The position numbers and the translations under genes were made by a program. 64,000 nucleotides of DNA, from positions 31,896 to 95,895 of the forward strand of contig NZ_SAXY01000064.1 in NCBI RefSeq assembly GCF_008016535.1. Reading direction: 5' to 3'. Positions 8,566 through 18,255 of this stretch are shown piece after piece; position 1 is the stretch's first letter; every line of letters begins with the position of its first letter. The stretch is from Brachyspira pilosicoli. GTDB taxonomy: Bacteria > Spirochaetota > Brachyspiria > Brachyspirales > Brachyspiraceae. The notes below the pieces were generated by a model. That model was not told where the DNA came from. It was given only the letters and a program-made list of their open reading frames with translations, and did no database searches.

Positions 8566-10032
8566 TTATTCTTTTTCATTAGACCAATTTTCTCTTGGTT
8601 CTTCTTTATCTTGCGGAGGCTGTTTTCCTGTATTTAAATAATCAATAGCAGATTTAAGCTGCTTATCATATTTAAGATCAACTATCTCATTATAATTACC
8701 CAAATTACGCTCATTATGTATCAATCTCTCAAGTAAATAATCACTGGCTATAATATTCTGATTTTTAAGCTCCTCTTTAAATTGAGGTAAAGCATTTTCA
8801 TCAGCCTCTTCTTTTGGATATCTTTTTACATATTCTGCAATCTGTCCGCCTTTTCTAAGTTCTGTTAATGCTATTACATCTGTATTACTTAATTTAGGTT
8901 CAACAACAACAAAATCTGGAGTTAATCCTTTACCATGAAGTCTTCTTCCATTAGGTGTGTAATAATGTGCCACTGTAAACTTAAATGCTGTATTATCTTT
9001 TACATCTAAAGGCAACACATACTGTACACTAAACTTACCAAATGTAGTTTCACCTAATAATTTTGCTCTATTATTATCCTGTAAAGCTCCAGCTAAAATC
9101 TCTGATGCAGAAGCACTATATTGATTAACAAGAACTATCATATCGCCATCTACCCATTGATCGCCTTTCATAGTAGCATAATAGTCCTGATTTTCATTTT
9201 TAGTTCTTCCTCTTGTATAAACTATTTTACCATCAGATAAAAACTCCTCTACAACATTAATAGCTGTATCCAATCTTCCGCCTGGGTTATTTCTCAAATC
9301 TAAAATAAGCTTTGTCATACCTTTCTTTTTAAGATCAGCTAAAGCAGTTTCTAACTCTCTTGAAGTATCATCACCAAAATTTGTTATTCTAATATATCCT
9401 ATAGTGCTGTCTTCTAACATTTTATATTTTACACTTTTTATCTCAACTATAGCCCTAGTTAAAGTATATTCTATAGGCTCAACTACACCTTGTCTTCCTA
9501 TTTTTAATTTTACTTTAGTGCCGGCCTTACCGCGCATGATATTAGCTGCATTATCTACAGACATGTCTTTAGTGCTTTCGCCATTTATCTCTATAATAAT
9601 ATCTCCTGGCAATATTCCAGCCTTTTCACCCGGACCATCTTCTATAGGAGCTACAACCAAAAGACCTCTATCTGGCTGCTTTGATATAGATAAACCAACT
9701 CCGCCATATTTTCCAGACATCTCTGTACTAAGTGCCTCATTTAATTTTTCATCAAGTAAGAATGTAAATGGGTCATCAGTAGCTTCAAGCATACCTTTAA
9801 TAGCACCATACATAAGTTTTTTAGTAGTAACATTATTTGTATCAACAAAGTTCTGCTGTAATGTAGCAAAAACTTTTTGGAATAATCTGCTGTAATAATA
9901 AAAATCATTATCTGATTGTGCCATACCTTGCTGTGCTATTGCTATTGAAGGACTCTTAAAATTAAATAATGATATGGCTAGAACAAATATTAAAAGAAAT
10001 ATCCATAATGCTCTCTCTTTATTTTTCATCAT
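8566..10032 (-). CDS. C-terminal processing serine protease (S41 family)
   Basis: A 488-residue envelope protease of the CtpA/Prc type. Residues ~9-22 form a membrane anchor or signal peptide, residues ~95-190 contain a PDZ domain (KYGGVGLSI, GILPGDIIIEING), and the tail-specific protease domain follows. The catalytic pair is Ser308 in SASASEI and Lys333 in TFGKFSVQ, spaced 25 residues as in E. coli Tsp. The C-terminal ~90 residues are charged and likely helical. It trims or degrades periplasmic proteins from their C-termini. Monocistronic: GAGGT 8 bases before the ATG and a terminator behind it. Confidence 0.92.
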   Translation of the reverse strand: MMKNKERALWIFLLIFVLAISLFNFKSPSIAIAQQGMAQSDNDFYYYSRLFQKVFATLQQNFVDTNNVTTKKLMYGAIKGMLEATDDPFTFLLDEKLNEALSTEMSGKYGGVGLSISKQPDRGLLVVAPIEDGPGEKAGILPGDIIIEINGESTKDMSVDNAANIMRGKAGTKVKLKIGRQGVVEPIEYTLTRAIVEIKSVKYKMLEDSTIGYIRITNFGDDTSRELETALADLKKKGMTKLILDLRNNPGGRLDTAINVVEEFLSDGKIVYTRGRTKNENQDYYATMKGDQWVDGDMIVLVNQYSASASEILAGALQDNNRAKLLGETTFGKFSVQYVLPLDVKDNTAFKFTVAHYYTPNGRRLHGKGLTPDFVVVEPKLSNTDVIALTELRKGGQIAEYVKRYPKEEADENALPQFKEELKNQNIIASDYLLERLIHNERNLGNYNEIVDLKYDKQLKSAIDYLNTGKQPPQDKEEPRENWSNEKE

Positions 10033-10205
10033 ATTTTGTAACCTCTATAAAATCATTTATTTCTATTTTTCTATACAATAATAATTAATATTATAACATA
10101 AATGTAAAAAAAAGAATACACATATTAATATTATTTTATATATATGTATATTTACATATATTAGCAAATAAAATTTATAATAAAAAATCCGATATACAAA
10201 CCTAT

Positions 10206-11138
10206 ATGGAAAATAAAAATCGCTTTATAATTTTTTCTACAGTTATTATTGTATTAATTATAATATCATTTTCTTCTCTAATGATAACAGCAAATGATAA
10301 TATTAGTAAAGATATAAACTTAAAAAAAATAAACACTAATCAAAATAATTATATAAGCAATAAAAAAGAAAATAAAAAAATAAAAATATTAATAGACCCC
10401 GGTCATAATGCAGTTACAAAGGGTGCTATAGGTTTTTTGGGTTATGAATATTACATGACTTTAAGGCTTGCAAATCAGCTTACCGAAATACTAGATAAAG
10501 ATGATAGATTTGAATACACACTAAGCAGGACTGGTCCTTATTATGATAAACATATAAAAGAATATATAACCAATAATTATCAAAAACTATTAGGTATATA
10601 TAACACAGAATTAGAAAAAACTGAAAGAGTTGGAAATTTAACTAGATATCAAACTATGGAGCTTTATGCTATTAGACATTATGCCATAGATAATAATTTT
10701 GATGCTTTAATAAGTTTACATTTTGATTATATGCCATACGTAAAACTAAGAGAAAAAACAGAAGGTTTTCATGTTATGGTAAGCCCATACAATGGTGAGT
10801 TTCAAACTTCTATGCAAATAGCAAATAAAATATCTGAAAGGATGCAAGAGAGTTATAAAATATCTCCTGTTATAGCGATAGACAACATACTTCCAGACAA
10901 TGTATGGAAATTTTATAATAAAGAAGATTTATTAAATAAAGGGATCACTTTAAGAGGATTAGTTTTACTAGGTGATAGCTTTGAATATGAATACAATAAA
11001 CAAACATTCAAAAAAGATATACCTTCTGTTATGGTAGAATCTGGATTCATACATGATTGGAAACTAGGAAGCACCAAAGCATTAAGCAATATATCAGATA
11101 AAATATACAAAGCCTTAGTAGATGTATACTGCGATTAA
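10206..11138 (+). CDS. N-acetylmuramoyl-L-alanine amidase-like protein (Amidase_3 fold)
   Basis: A 310-residue membrane-anchored or secreted protein with an N-terminal hydrophobic segment (~8-28) and a Lys/Asn-rich linker. The catalytic domain keeps the zinc-amidase landmarks DPGHNAVTKGA, SLHFDY and VMVESGFIHD, with the His/Glu ligands in the usual order. A roughly 60-residue insertion between the first two motifs is unusual, and the normal SLHAN motif is SLHFD. It probably cleaves peptide stems from peptidoglycan. There is no clear ribosome site before the ATG. The gene converges on the ROK kinase with a 4-base overlap of stops. Confidence 0.7.
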   Translation: MENKNRFIIFSTVIIVLIIISFSSLMITANDNISKDINLKKINTNQNNYISNKKENKKIKILIDPGHNAVTKGAIGFLGYEYYMTLRLANQLTEILDKDDRFEYTLSRTGPYYDKHIKEYITNNYQKLLGIYNTELEKTERVGNLTRYQTMELYAIRHYAIDNNFDALISLHFDYMPYVKLREKTEGFHVMVSPYNGEFQTSMQIANKISERMQESYKISPVIAIDNILPDNVWKFYNKEDLLNKGITLRGLVLLGDSFEYEYNKQTFKKDIPSVMVESGFIHDWKLGSTKALSNISDKIYKALVDVYCD

Positions 11139-12088
11139 TTCTTAAAGAACATAGCAGCACAGCCTAATACCCCCGCATCATTTCCTAAAGAAGCAGGTTT
11201 TATCTCAAGATTTTTTACCATCATTCTAAGACCATAATTATTAACACCTCTTTTAATATGCTCTATCATCATATCAAAATCTTTGCAAAGCCCGCCGCCT
11301 ATAAGTACCAAATCCAAATCAAGCATATTCAAAGCCTGTGCTATAGATATACCTAAATAATAAGAACATTCTGCAATAGTTTCTTTAGCAAGAATGTCCC
11401 CCTTTTTAGCTGCATCGAATATAGCCTTAGCCTTACCCTTCTCTAATTCTTCATAAGTTAAAGTAGTAGGAACAACATTTTTATGAATCTTTTGCTTAGC
11501 CATATTAATAAAACCAGTAGCAGAAGCATAACGCTCTATACAGCCGCTTGAACCGCAATTACATTTATCTCCATCAGGAACTACAACTACATGACCAATC
11601 TCTCCAGCACCTCCCAAAGAACCTGTAAATAATTTTCCATTAAGTACAAATCCTCCGCCTACTCCTGTACCAAGTGTAACAAACATAACGGATTTATATT
11701 CTTTATCTTTACCGCTTCCATATTTTGCCTCACCTAATGCAGCCATACTTGCATCATTGGCAGTTTTTACAGGTAAATCAAATAAATCTCCTATATCAGA
11801 AAACTTAATACCCTTCAAACCGGGAACATTTTCTGCCCCACCCATATGAAGTGTTTCAGAGTTCATAACTCCCGGGCAATCTAAACCAATTCCTATAGCA
11901 TTATATTCTGAAGGCATATTCTCTAAAAGCTTCTTTATTATATTTGATATATTTGTTTTATGTTCTTCAGAGGTAAATTTAGCTTCTATATTAAAATTAT
12001 CTTTATATAAAATATTTCCCTCTTCATTAATGATAGCACCCTTTATAGAAGTGCCTCCTATATCTAAAGCAATAACAGCATCTTTCAT
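11135..12088 (-). CDS. ROK-family sugar kinase (probable glucokinase)
   Basis: A 317-residue ROK-family protein. The phosphate loop DIGGTSIKGA opens the protein, GVGGGFVLNG binds ATP, and the zinc motif CNCGSSGCIE with its upstream His (GEIGHVVV) is complete. There is no N-terminal helix-turn-helix, so it is an enzyme rather than a ROK repressor. It likely phosphorylates glucose or a related hexose, which would suit the MglBAC glucose/galactose importer found elsewhere in the window. GGAGG is 10 bases before the ATG. Confidence 0.87.
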   Translation of the reverse strand: MKDAVIALDIGGTSIKGAIINEEGNILYKDNFNIEAKFTSEEHKTNISNIIKKLLENMPSEYNAIGIGLDCPGVMNSETLHMGGAENVPGLKGIKFSDIGDLFDLPVKTANDASMAALGEAKYGSGKDKEYKSVMFVTLGTGVGGGFVLNGKLFTGSLGGAGEIGHVVVVPDGDKCNCGSSGCIERYASATGFINMAKQKIHKNVVPTTLTYEELEKGKAKAIFDAAKKGDILAKETIAECSYYLGISIAQALNMLDLDLVLIGGGLCKDFDMMIEHIKRGVNNYGLRMMVKNLEIKPASLGNDAGVLGCAAMFFKN

Positions 12089-12241
12089 TATTTATATGCC
12101 TCCATAATTTTATAATCTTATTTTAGTATTAAGATAAAAAATTGTCAATGATTAATAATTAATAATAATATATCTATTTCAATTTTATGAATTATCAATT
12201 ATAATAAACATAATAATAAAAAAATATTTTAAAGTGTTCTT

Positions 12242-14032
12242 ATGAAAATAAATGAATTAGTATCAATATTAGTACCTGTATATAATATAGAAAGCACTAT
12301 AGAAAAAAATATAAATATATTAATAGACAAAGTTTCTCCATTTTTGATGAACTTTGAAATAATTATTTCTGATGACGGAAGCAGCGACAACTCAAAAGAA
12401 GAAATAAAAAAAATATGCCTAAACTTTCAAAATAAAAATACAAATCTAAAAAACATAATAGGAGTTTATGCTAAAGAAAATCAAGGCAAGGGGCATGCAT
12501 TAAAAAGAGCTTGCGAAGTTTCTATCGGTGAATATATAATATTTTGCGATGGGGATATGGAAATAGACCCTTCTCAATTAGAAAACTTTTTTAATATTAT
12601 GCAAAAAGAAAATGCTGATGTTATTATAGGCTCTAAAAGGCATAAAGATTCTGTAGTTAATTATTCTAATATACGAAAACTTATTTCTTTTATATATTTT
12701 ATGTTTGTAAAAATATTTTTTCATCTTCCAATACAAGACACTCAAACAGGATTAAAGCTTTTTAAAAGAGATGCCATAATAAATATTTTCCCTAGAATAC
12801 TCGTAAAAGCATTTGCTTATGATTTGGAAGTATTAGTAGCATGCAATTCTAATAATAAAAAAATAGTTTCTGCTCCTGTAATAGTGAACCCAAATAGACA
12901 TTTTGGTTTTATTAGATTTCCTATTCTTTGGAGAACGTTCATTGATACTTTGGCAATATTTTATAGACTAAACATTGTTCATTTTTATGATGATTTGTTT
13001 TCAGAATTAAAAGAAAAACCATTAGTAAGCATTATTATACCATTAAAAAAAATTAATGATTATATAAAAGAAGAGGCAGAATATTTGCTCGAACAAATAT
13101 ACACAAACTTTGAAACGATAATACTTCCAGATAAATATACAAACGAAGAAATTGATATAGAACTTTTTAAAGATGAAAGAATAAAAATAGTAGAAACAGG
13201 AGAACTTCCTCCAGCAATAAAAAGAGCTATTGGAGTAAAAAAATCTAAAGGAAGCATATTAGCATTTTTAGATGATGACACATATCCTGAAAAAGATTGG
13301 CTTCATAATGCATTAAGGGCTATGGAGAGTAAAAAAGTTTATGCCCTTGGGGGACCTGCTATTAACACACCAAAAGATAATTTCTCAAAACAAATTAGCG
13401 GGCTTATTTACAGTTCAACACTTATGAGCGGAAAGTATAAAGCAAGATATATACCTGATAAAGTTCAATATGTTAATGATTATCCAAGCTGCAATTTTAT
13501 AATCACAAGGGAGCTTTATGATAGAGCTGGAGGTTTTGACAGCGAGTATTGGCCTGGTGAAGATACTATTCTTTGCAATAACATCATGAAACAAAAAGAA
13601 AAAATATTATATACCCCAGAAGCATTAGTTTATCATCATAGAAGGGATTTATTTTTTGGACATTTCAAACAATTAAAAGGTTATGCATGGCATAGAGGGT
13701 ATTTTGTAAAAAGATTCGGCGGAAACTCATTAGCTTTATCTTACTTTATACCATCAATATTTTTAATTTATACTATTTTTCTTCCAATTGCATTATATTT
13801 TAATTTGCCCCAAGTTTTAAATAATTTAATGCCTATAATTAATAAAAATATATTTCTTGCTTTACTCTTATTTCCTCATAGTTTTTATGCATTATGTTTG
13901 CTTGGAAGTTGGGCAAGTACATTGTCGTTTATAAAAGGTTTTTGCAAAGCTATAGGAATATTTTTATCGCATCTCACCTACGGACTTTTCTTTATAAAAG
14001 GTTTTGTAGAAGGTTTTATTAGTAAAAAATAA
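12242..14032 (+). CDS. Membrane-associated protein with two GT2 glycosyltransferase domains
   Basis: A 596-residue protein carrying two family-2 glycosyltransferase folds. Domain 1 (~5-235) resembles dolichyl/undecaprenyl-phosphate sugar synthases: SDDGSSD, NQGKGHALK, CDGDMEID. Domain 2 (~255-490) has SIIIPLK, AFLDDDTYPE and GEDTILCN, resembling transferases that extend surface glycans. Two or three hydrophobic helices end the protein. It probably builds and uses a lipid-linked sugar at the inner membrane for a surface polysaccharide or glycolipid. The 3' end overlaps the convergent chromate-transport gene by 14 bases. Tandem fusion of these two types is uncommon. Confidence 0.75.
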   Translation: MKINELVSILVPVYNIESTIEKNINILIDKVSPFLMNFEIIISDDGSSDNSKEEIKKICLNFQNKNTNLKNIIGVYAKENQGKGHALKRACEVSIGEYIIFCDGDMEIDPSQLENFFNIMQKENADVIIGSKRHKDSVVNYSNIRKLISFIYFMFVKIFFHLPIQDTQTGLKLFKRDAIINIFPRILVKAFAYDLEVLVACNSNNKKIVSAPVIVNPNRHFGFIRFPILWRTFIDTLAIFYRLNIVHFYDDLFSELKEKPLVSIIIPLKKINDYIKEEAEYLLEQIYTNFETIILPDKYTNEEIDIELFKDERIKIVETGELPPAIKRAIGVKKSKGSILAFLDDDTYPEKDWLHNALRAMESKKVYALGGPAINTPKDNFSKQISGLIYSSTLMSGKYKARYIPDKVQYVNDYPSCNFIITRELYDRAGGFDSEYWPGEDTILCNNIMKQKEKILYTPEALVYHHRRDLFFGHFKQLKGYAWHRGYFVKRFGGNSLALSYFIPSIFLIYTIFLPIALYFNLPQVLNNLMPIINKNIFLALLLFPHSFYALCLLGSWASTLSFIKGFCKAIGIFLSHLTYGLFFIKGFVEGFISKK

Positions 14033-14612
14033 CTCCAATTACAGCTGCTATTAATATTATAGCTATAATAGGTACTTTTCTTCCTGCTACCCTTATTTTT
14101 TTCAAAAAGATAGATAAAGCAAATATAAATAAACCTATTGGACTTATATAATTAAAAATATTTTTTATAAATGCCACATTATTAAGTATAGACGAATCAG
14201 TTAATTTTACAAAAAAAGCATCTTTACAAAAAGTAATAACAGCAGAAACTATCAAAGCAACAGCACATACCCTAAGTCCATTCATTATACTATTAAACTG
14301 CTCATTATTTTTTAGACTATAGAAAAACTTAGATACAATCATGCATATTATAAAAGCAGGTAAAAATATCCCAAATGTAGCAACAGAAGACCCTAATACA
14401 CCCGCAACTTTATAACCTACAAAAGTAGCAGCATTGATAGCTATAGGACCAGGAGTAATTTGAGATATAGCAACAAGATTAGAAAACTCGCTTGCAGTAA
14501 TCCAACCATATCCTTCTAATATTCCTAATAGCAATGCTATAATAGCATATCCTCCGCCATAAGTAAAAATTCCAAGCTTTGCAAATATATAAAATAATCT
14601 AAAATATATCAT
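14019..14612 (-). CDS. Chromate transporter half-protein, second of pair
   Basis: A 197-residue polytopic membrane protein of the CHR family, one half of a chromate ion transporter. It has the family signatures FTYGGGYAII and the ITPGPIAINAATFVGYKVAG helix. It follows its partner half after 8 bases, with AGGAAT as ribosome site. Short CHR proteins encoded as adjacent pairs act together. Its true substrate in an anaerobe is uncertain; members of the family may carry other oxyanions. Confidence 0.88.
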   Translation of the reverse strand: MIYFRLFYIFAKLGIFTYGGGYAIIALLLGILEGYGWITASEFSNLVAISQITPGPIAINAATFVGYKVAGVLGSSVATFGIFLPAFIICMIVSKFFYSLKNNEQFNSIMNGLRVCAVALIVSAVITFCKDAFFVKLTDSSILNNVAFIKNIFNYISPIGLFIFALSIFLKKIRVAGRKVPIIAIILIAAVIGVIFY

Positions 14613-14620
14613 ATAATAAA

Positions 14621-15211
14621 TTAATTCCTAATAAAATTTTTATTAATTAAATAATAAACCCAACCCAAAAAAGCAGAAATAAGTAAAGTATATATAACAT
14701 TAAAATTAAGAAATACTACCAAAATAAAACTTAAAATAAAAAGTATAGCCGTAAATTTATTTTTTAAAACGCTCTTTCCCATATCATAAGCAGAAAGAAG
14801 TATCAAAGCTGCTATTGCCCCTTTTATACCTAAAAAAGCCTTGTTCACATATTCAAAATTTTGTACTCTTTCAAATATAGGAGCTATTATAAGTATGATG
14901 ATAAAAGAAGGCATCATCACCCCAATACCAGCCATTATCCCTCCAAAAATACCTGCTACTTTAAAACCCGTAAGAAGCGAAGCATTAACTGCAATAACTC
15001 CAGGTATGCTCTGTGCTAATGCAAATACATCTACTATCTCATGCTCTGTTAAAAACTTTCTCTTATCAACAAACTCTTCTTGCATAAGAGGAAGCATGGC
15101 TAACCCACCGCCTATTGTAACAAGCCCTATATAAAAAAATGAAATAAACATTGTAAGAGCAGAAATCTTATTTTGTTCTTCTTTTTGTTTTTCTCTTTGT
15201 TCTTCTATCAT
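14621..15211 (-). CDS. Chromate transporter half-protein, first of pair
   Basis: A 196-residue CHR-family membrane protein. Signatures are VTIGGGLAMLPLMQ and AQSIPGVIAVNASLLTGFKVAG, homologous to those of its partner. The N-terminal ~15 residues are a charged Gln/Lys/Glu-rich stretch that probably faces the cytoplasm. It is the first gene of the two-gene operon. Confidence 0.88.
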   Translation of the reverse strand: MIEEQREKQKEEQNKISALTMFISFFYIGLVTIGGGLAMLPLMQEEFVDKRKFLTEHEIVDVFALAQSIPGVIAVNASLLTGFKVAGIFGGIMAGIGVMMPSFIIILIIAPIFERVQNFEYVNKAFLGIKGAIAALILLSAYDMGKSVLKNKFTAILFILSFILVVFLNFNVIYTLLISAFLGWVYYLINKNFIRN

Positions 15212-15341
15212 ATTTCAAGTAATTCCGTTTTTATTAAAATTTATTACAATATAAGATAATACTAGTTAAATAAATTGTCAATAATAAAATATAAAGATAT
15301 TTTATTATTAAATTTTAATTAAATAATTTTTTAAACAAAAA

Positions 15342-15377
15342 AAGATAATAGCAATCATTAAAAATTGCCATTATCTT
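15342..15377 (-). terminator. Terminator after the 15.4-kb lipoprotein gene
   Basis: On the minus strand, AAGATAATGGCAAT and ATTGCTATTATCTT form a 14-pair stem with a G-T pair, followed by TTTTTGTTT. Confidence 0.85.
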
Positions 15378-15402
15378 ATAAAATTATATTTTTAATTATA
15401 AA

Positions 15403-16311
15403 TTAATACTGAACCATCTGTTCATTAACTAATCCAGCAGCAGGAACATAATCATTAACTTTTTGAGAAAAAACTAAAGTATCAGCAAATCCGCCTCTTT
15501 TAACTGATAATAATAAATCATTATATTCATTAGCAGGTCTTCCCATTTTTTTAAGTGTTAAAGCTTTATAAAAAATAGCATCATTAGCAAATCTTGTTCT
15601 AGGATAAGAATTGATAATGTTATCAAATAATGAAACAGCATTTTGCAATTCATTAGGGTCATTAGAATAAGTTTGATATAACATACCATTCCATAATAAT
15701 GATAAAGGCTTAAACTTTTCTATTTTTGTAGAAGCTGCAACCATTTTAAATGAATCATTAGCTATAGCAACATTAGATCTATCAGATTTAGATAAGAAAT
15801 AATGAACTATTCCTTTAAATTGATATAATTGACCTAAATCAACATTAGCAGGTAAATTATTAAAATCTAATCTATCTATATAATTTTTAGCTTGAGTATA
15901 TTCTTTATTTGCTATCATTACTCTAATTTCTTGTATGATTAGAGGGTCAGTTTTATGTGTATCTGCCCAAGGGCTATAGAAATTATTTATAGTAGCTTTT
16001 CTTGGACCGCTTGCAGCAAATGTATTTGCTGGAGGAGTTGTTTTTGTATATAAATTATTATTAGCTGGCGTCATAGAAGTTTGAGTATAAATATCATTAG
16101 TCATTGTTGTATCATAATATTGATTATCTGTTAATATTCCTGTATCTTCAACTGTAGTATTATCTGTTTCTAATACTACATTACTGCCTGTATTTTGATT
16201 ATATTCATTTTCTATTTGACTAAGATAATCATTTTGAATATTATCATCTTTTTTATTACAAGATATTATAAAAACTAAACTTAAAACTATTACTAAAGCT
16301 TTTTTTATCAT
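15403..16311 (-). CDS. Outer-membrane-type lipoprotein with TPR/BamD-like repeats
   Basis: A 302-residue predicted lipoprotein: signal peptide ending LVFIISC with Cys18 as lipidation site, then a Thr/Asn-rich low-complexity stretch (~20-95), then helical repeats (~105-285) like those of BamD/YbgF-type TPR proteins (FANDAIFYKALTLKKMG). The start is the ATG at 16311. An in-frame TTG at 16323 lies inside the GGAG ribosome site and is rejected. The function is not known; a scaffold role in the envelope is possible. Single gene with its own terminator. Confidence 0.7.
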   Translation of the reverse strand: MIKKALVIVLSLVFIISCNKKDDNIQNDYLSQIENEYNQNTGSNVVLETDNTTVEDTGILTDNQYYDTTMTNDIYTQTSMTPANNNLYTKTTPPANTFAASGPRKATINNFYSPWADTHKTDPLIIQEIRVMIANKEYTQAKNYIDRLDFNNLPANVDLGQLYQFKGIVHYFLSKSDRSNVAIANDSFKMVAASTKIEKFKPLSLLWNGMLYQTYSNDPNELQNAVSLFDNIINSYPRTRFANDAIFYKALTLKKMGRPANEYNDLLLSVKRGGFADTLVFSQKVNDYVPAAGLVNEQMVQY

Positions 16312-16464
16312 TTTATGCTCCAAAAATATAATTCTGTAATATTTTCGGAAACATATATCAAAAGATTAGGATTTTTAATAACAGTTTTTTATATTTTTAA
16401 ATTGCTACTTTTATAATAAGTAAATAATTTTATAATAAACAATTATTATTTATAGAAATTTTTA

Positions 16465-16492
16465 TTGACTTTGAATGAGCATATAATATAAT
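16465..16492 (+). promoter_or_regulatory. Predicted promoter of the peptide-binding lipoprotein gene
   Basis: TTGACT (16465-16470) and TATAAT (16487-16492) are separated by 16 bases, 26 bases before the start codon. Confidence 0.7.
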
Positions 16493-16518
16493 GTAAAAAA
16501 TCTTTAGGAGTATAAAAA

Positions 16519-18138
16519 ATGAAAAAAATTATTTTATTTATATTTTTTATCTTTATGTACACTATATCTTGTACAAAACAAAGTTCAATTGTAAATGAAG
16601 CTATATTTATTAATATGGGGGGAGAGCCAAAAACTATAGACCCAACATTAAACTCATTAAATGCTGCATCTTGTTATATACATCATGCTTTTGAAGGTTT
16701 AACTAAAATGGATTCTAATAACAACGTTAAGCCTGGCATGGCAGAGAAATGGGATATATCAGATGATGGACTTATATATACATTCCATTTAAGAACAAAT
16801 GCTTTATGGTCTGATGGGAAAAAACTGACTGCTAAGGATTTTGAGTATTCTTGGAAGAGAAGTGTTAATCCTAGTGTTGCTGCTGAATATGCTTATATGA
16901 TGGAAATAGTAAAAAATGCTAAAGAAATAAATGAAGGCACTATGGATTATAATGAATTAGCAGTAAAAGCTATAGATGATTACACATTTCAAGTAACATT
17001 GGTTAATCCTTTACCATATTTTCTTGAGTTTATAGCTTCTACTGGAATATTTATGCCAATAAGAGAAGATATTATAAATACTTATGGTGATGAATGGACT
17101 CTAAAACCAGAAACTTACATAGGAAATGGTCCTTATAGTATGACAGAAAGATTAATAGATGAAAAAATTGTATTTACTGCAAATAAAAATTATTATAACC
17201 CAAATGAGCAAGTGGCTAAGCAAATAAATTTTGTATTGATGAGTGAGCCAAATACAGCTATGACTGGAATCAAAAATGCTTCTATACATTTTTCTGCTTT
17301 AGAACCTCCTTCTGCTGAAATAGAATCTCTTAAAGCAAATAATTTTATAATAGAAAATAATGCTATTGGAACTTATTATATAGAATTAAATATTACAAAT
17401 AATGCTTTAAAAGACAAAAGAGTAAGACAGGCTTTAGCTTTGGCAATAGACAGAAATTATTTAGTTCTAAATGTAACTAGAGGAGGTCAAACACCTGCAG
17501 GAGCATTTGTACCGCCTACTGTTAAAGGTTCTAATTCTACATTTAGAGTTGAAAATCAAGAATATATTGATAATAAAGCTTATTTGGCTAATGTTGAAAA
17601 AGCAAAACAATTAATGGCTCAAGCGGGATATCCAAATGGAAAAGATTTTCCTGTTTTAGAATTAAAAGTGTCTCCCGGTATTTATGTATTACTTGGAGAG
17701 GCTATACAGCAAATGTGGAAAAATAATTTAAATATAGATATTAAATTATTACAAGAAGAGTTTCCTATTACATTACAAACTTTAATAGATAAAAATTATG
17801 AAATGGCTAGAATGGGTTGGACTGGAGATTATAATGACCCTATGACTATGCTTGAAATAATGCTTAGCTATAGTGGAGTTAATCATACAGGTTTTGCAAA
17901 TGCTAATTACGATAGTCTTATTAATAAGGCAAAAACTGCTGTTGACAATAGTGTTAGAATGAATGCTATGAAAGAAGCTGAAGCTATACTTATGGATGAA
18001 ATGCCTATAATACCTCTCTATTATAGAACAGATTCATTTATGATTAACCCTATATTAAAAAATGTGGTATTAAGTCCTTTAGGAAGACATAAATTCAATT
18101 ATTGCTACTTAGTAACTACTAAAGAAACAAACAAATAG
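16519..18138 (+). CDS. Oligopeptide ABC transporter substrate-binding lipoprotein (OppA type)
   Basis: A 539-residue SBP family 5 protein. The signal peptide ends YTISC, with Cys18 as lipid attachment site. The family signature is at ~95-125 (TFHLRTNALWSDGKKLTAKDFEYSWKR region). The sequence ends with the usual PIIPLYYR segment. It captures peptides in the periplasm for an Opp/Dpp importer. No permease or ATPase genes follow, so it is an orphan binding protein that must use a transporter encoded elsewhere. Its promoter and an AGGAG ribosome site are visible. Confidence 0.92.
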   Translation: MKKIILFIFFIFMYTISCTKQSSIVNEAIFINMGGEPKTIDPTLNSLNAASCYIHHAFEGLTKMDSNNNVKPGMAEKWDISDDGLIYTFHLRTNALWSDGKKLTAKDFEYSWKRSVNPSVAAEYAYMMEIVKNAKEINEGTMDYNELAVKAIDDYTFQVTLVNPLPYFLEFIASTGIFMPIREDIINTYGDEWTLKPETYIGNGPYSMTERLIDEKIVFTANKNYYNPNEQVAKQINFVLMSEPNTAMTGIKNASIHFSALEPPSAEIESLKANNFIIENNAIGTYYIELNITNNALKDKRVRQALALAIDRNYLVLNVTRGGQTPAGAFVPPTVKGSNSTFRVENQEYIDNKAYLANVEKAKQLMAQAGYPNGKDFPVLELKVSPGIYVLLGEAIQQMWKNNLNIDIKLLQEEFPITLQTLIDKNYEMARMGWTGDYNDPMTMLEIMLSYSGVNHTGFANANYDSLINKAKTAVDNSVRMNAMKEAEAILMDEMPIIPLYYRTDSFMINPILKNVVLSPLGRHKFNYCYLVTTKETNK

Positions 18139-18190
18139 AATAAAATTTATTGTTTGAAGCATATAATTAAAATTATTTATTTTATTATTA

Positions 18191-18218
18191 TTGACTTGAT
18201 TAAGTATTTTTCTATACT
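18191..18218 (+). promoter_or_regulatory. Predicted promoter of the malate module
   Basis: TTGACT (18191-18196), 16-base spacer, TATACT (18213-18218). Confidence 0.65.
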
Positions 18219-18255
18219 ATATAATTATCAATAAAAAATAATGGAGAACTGTAAT

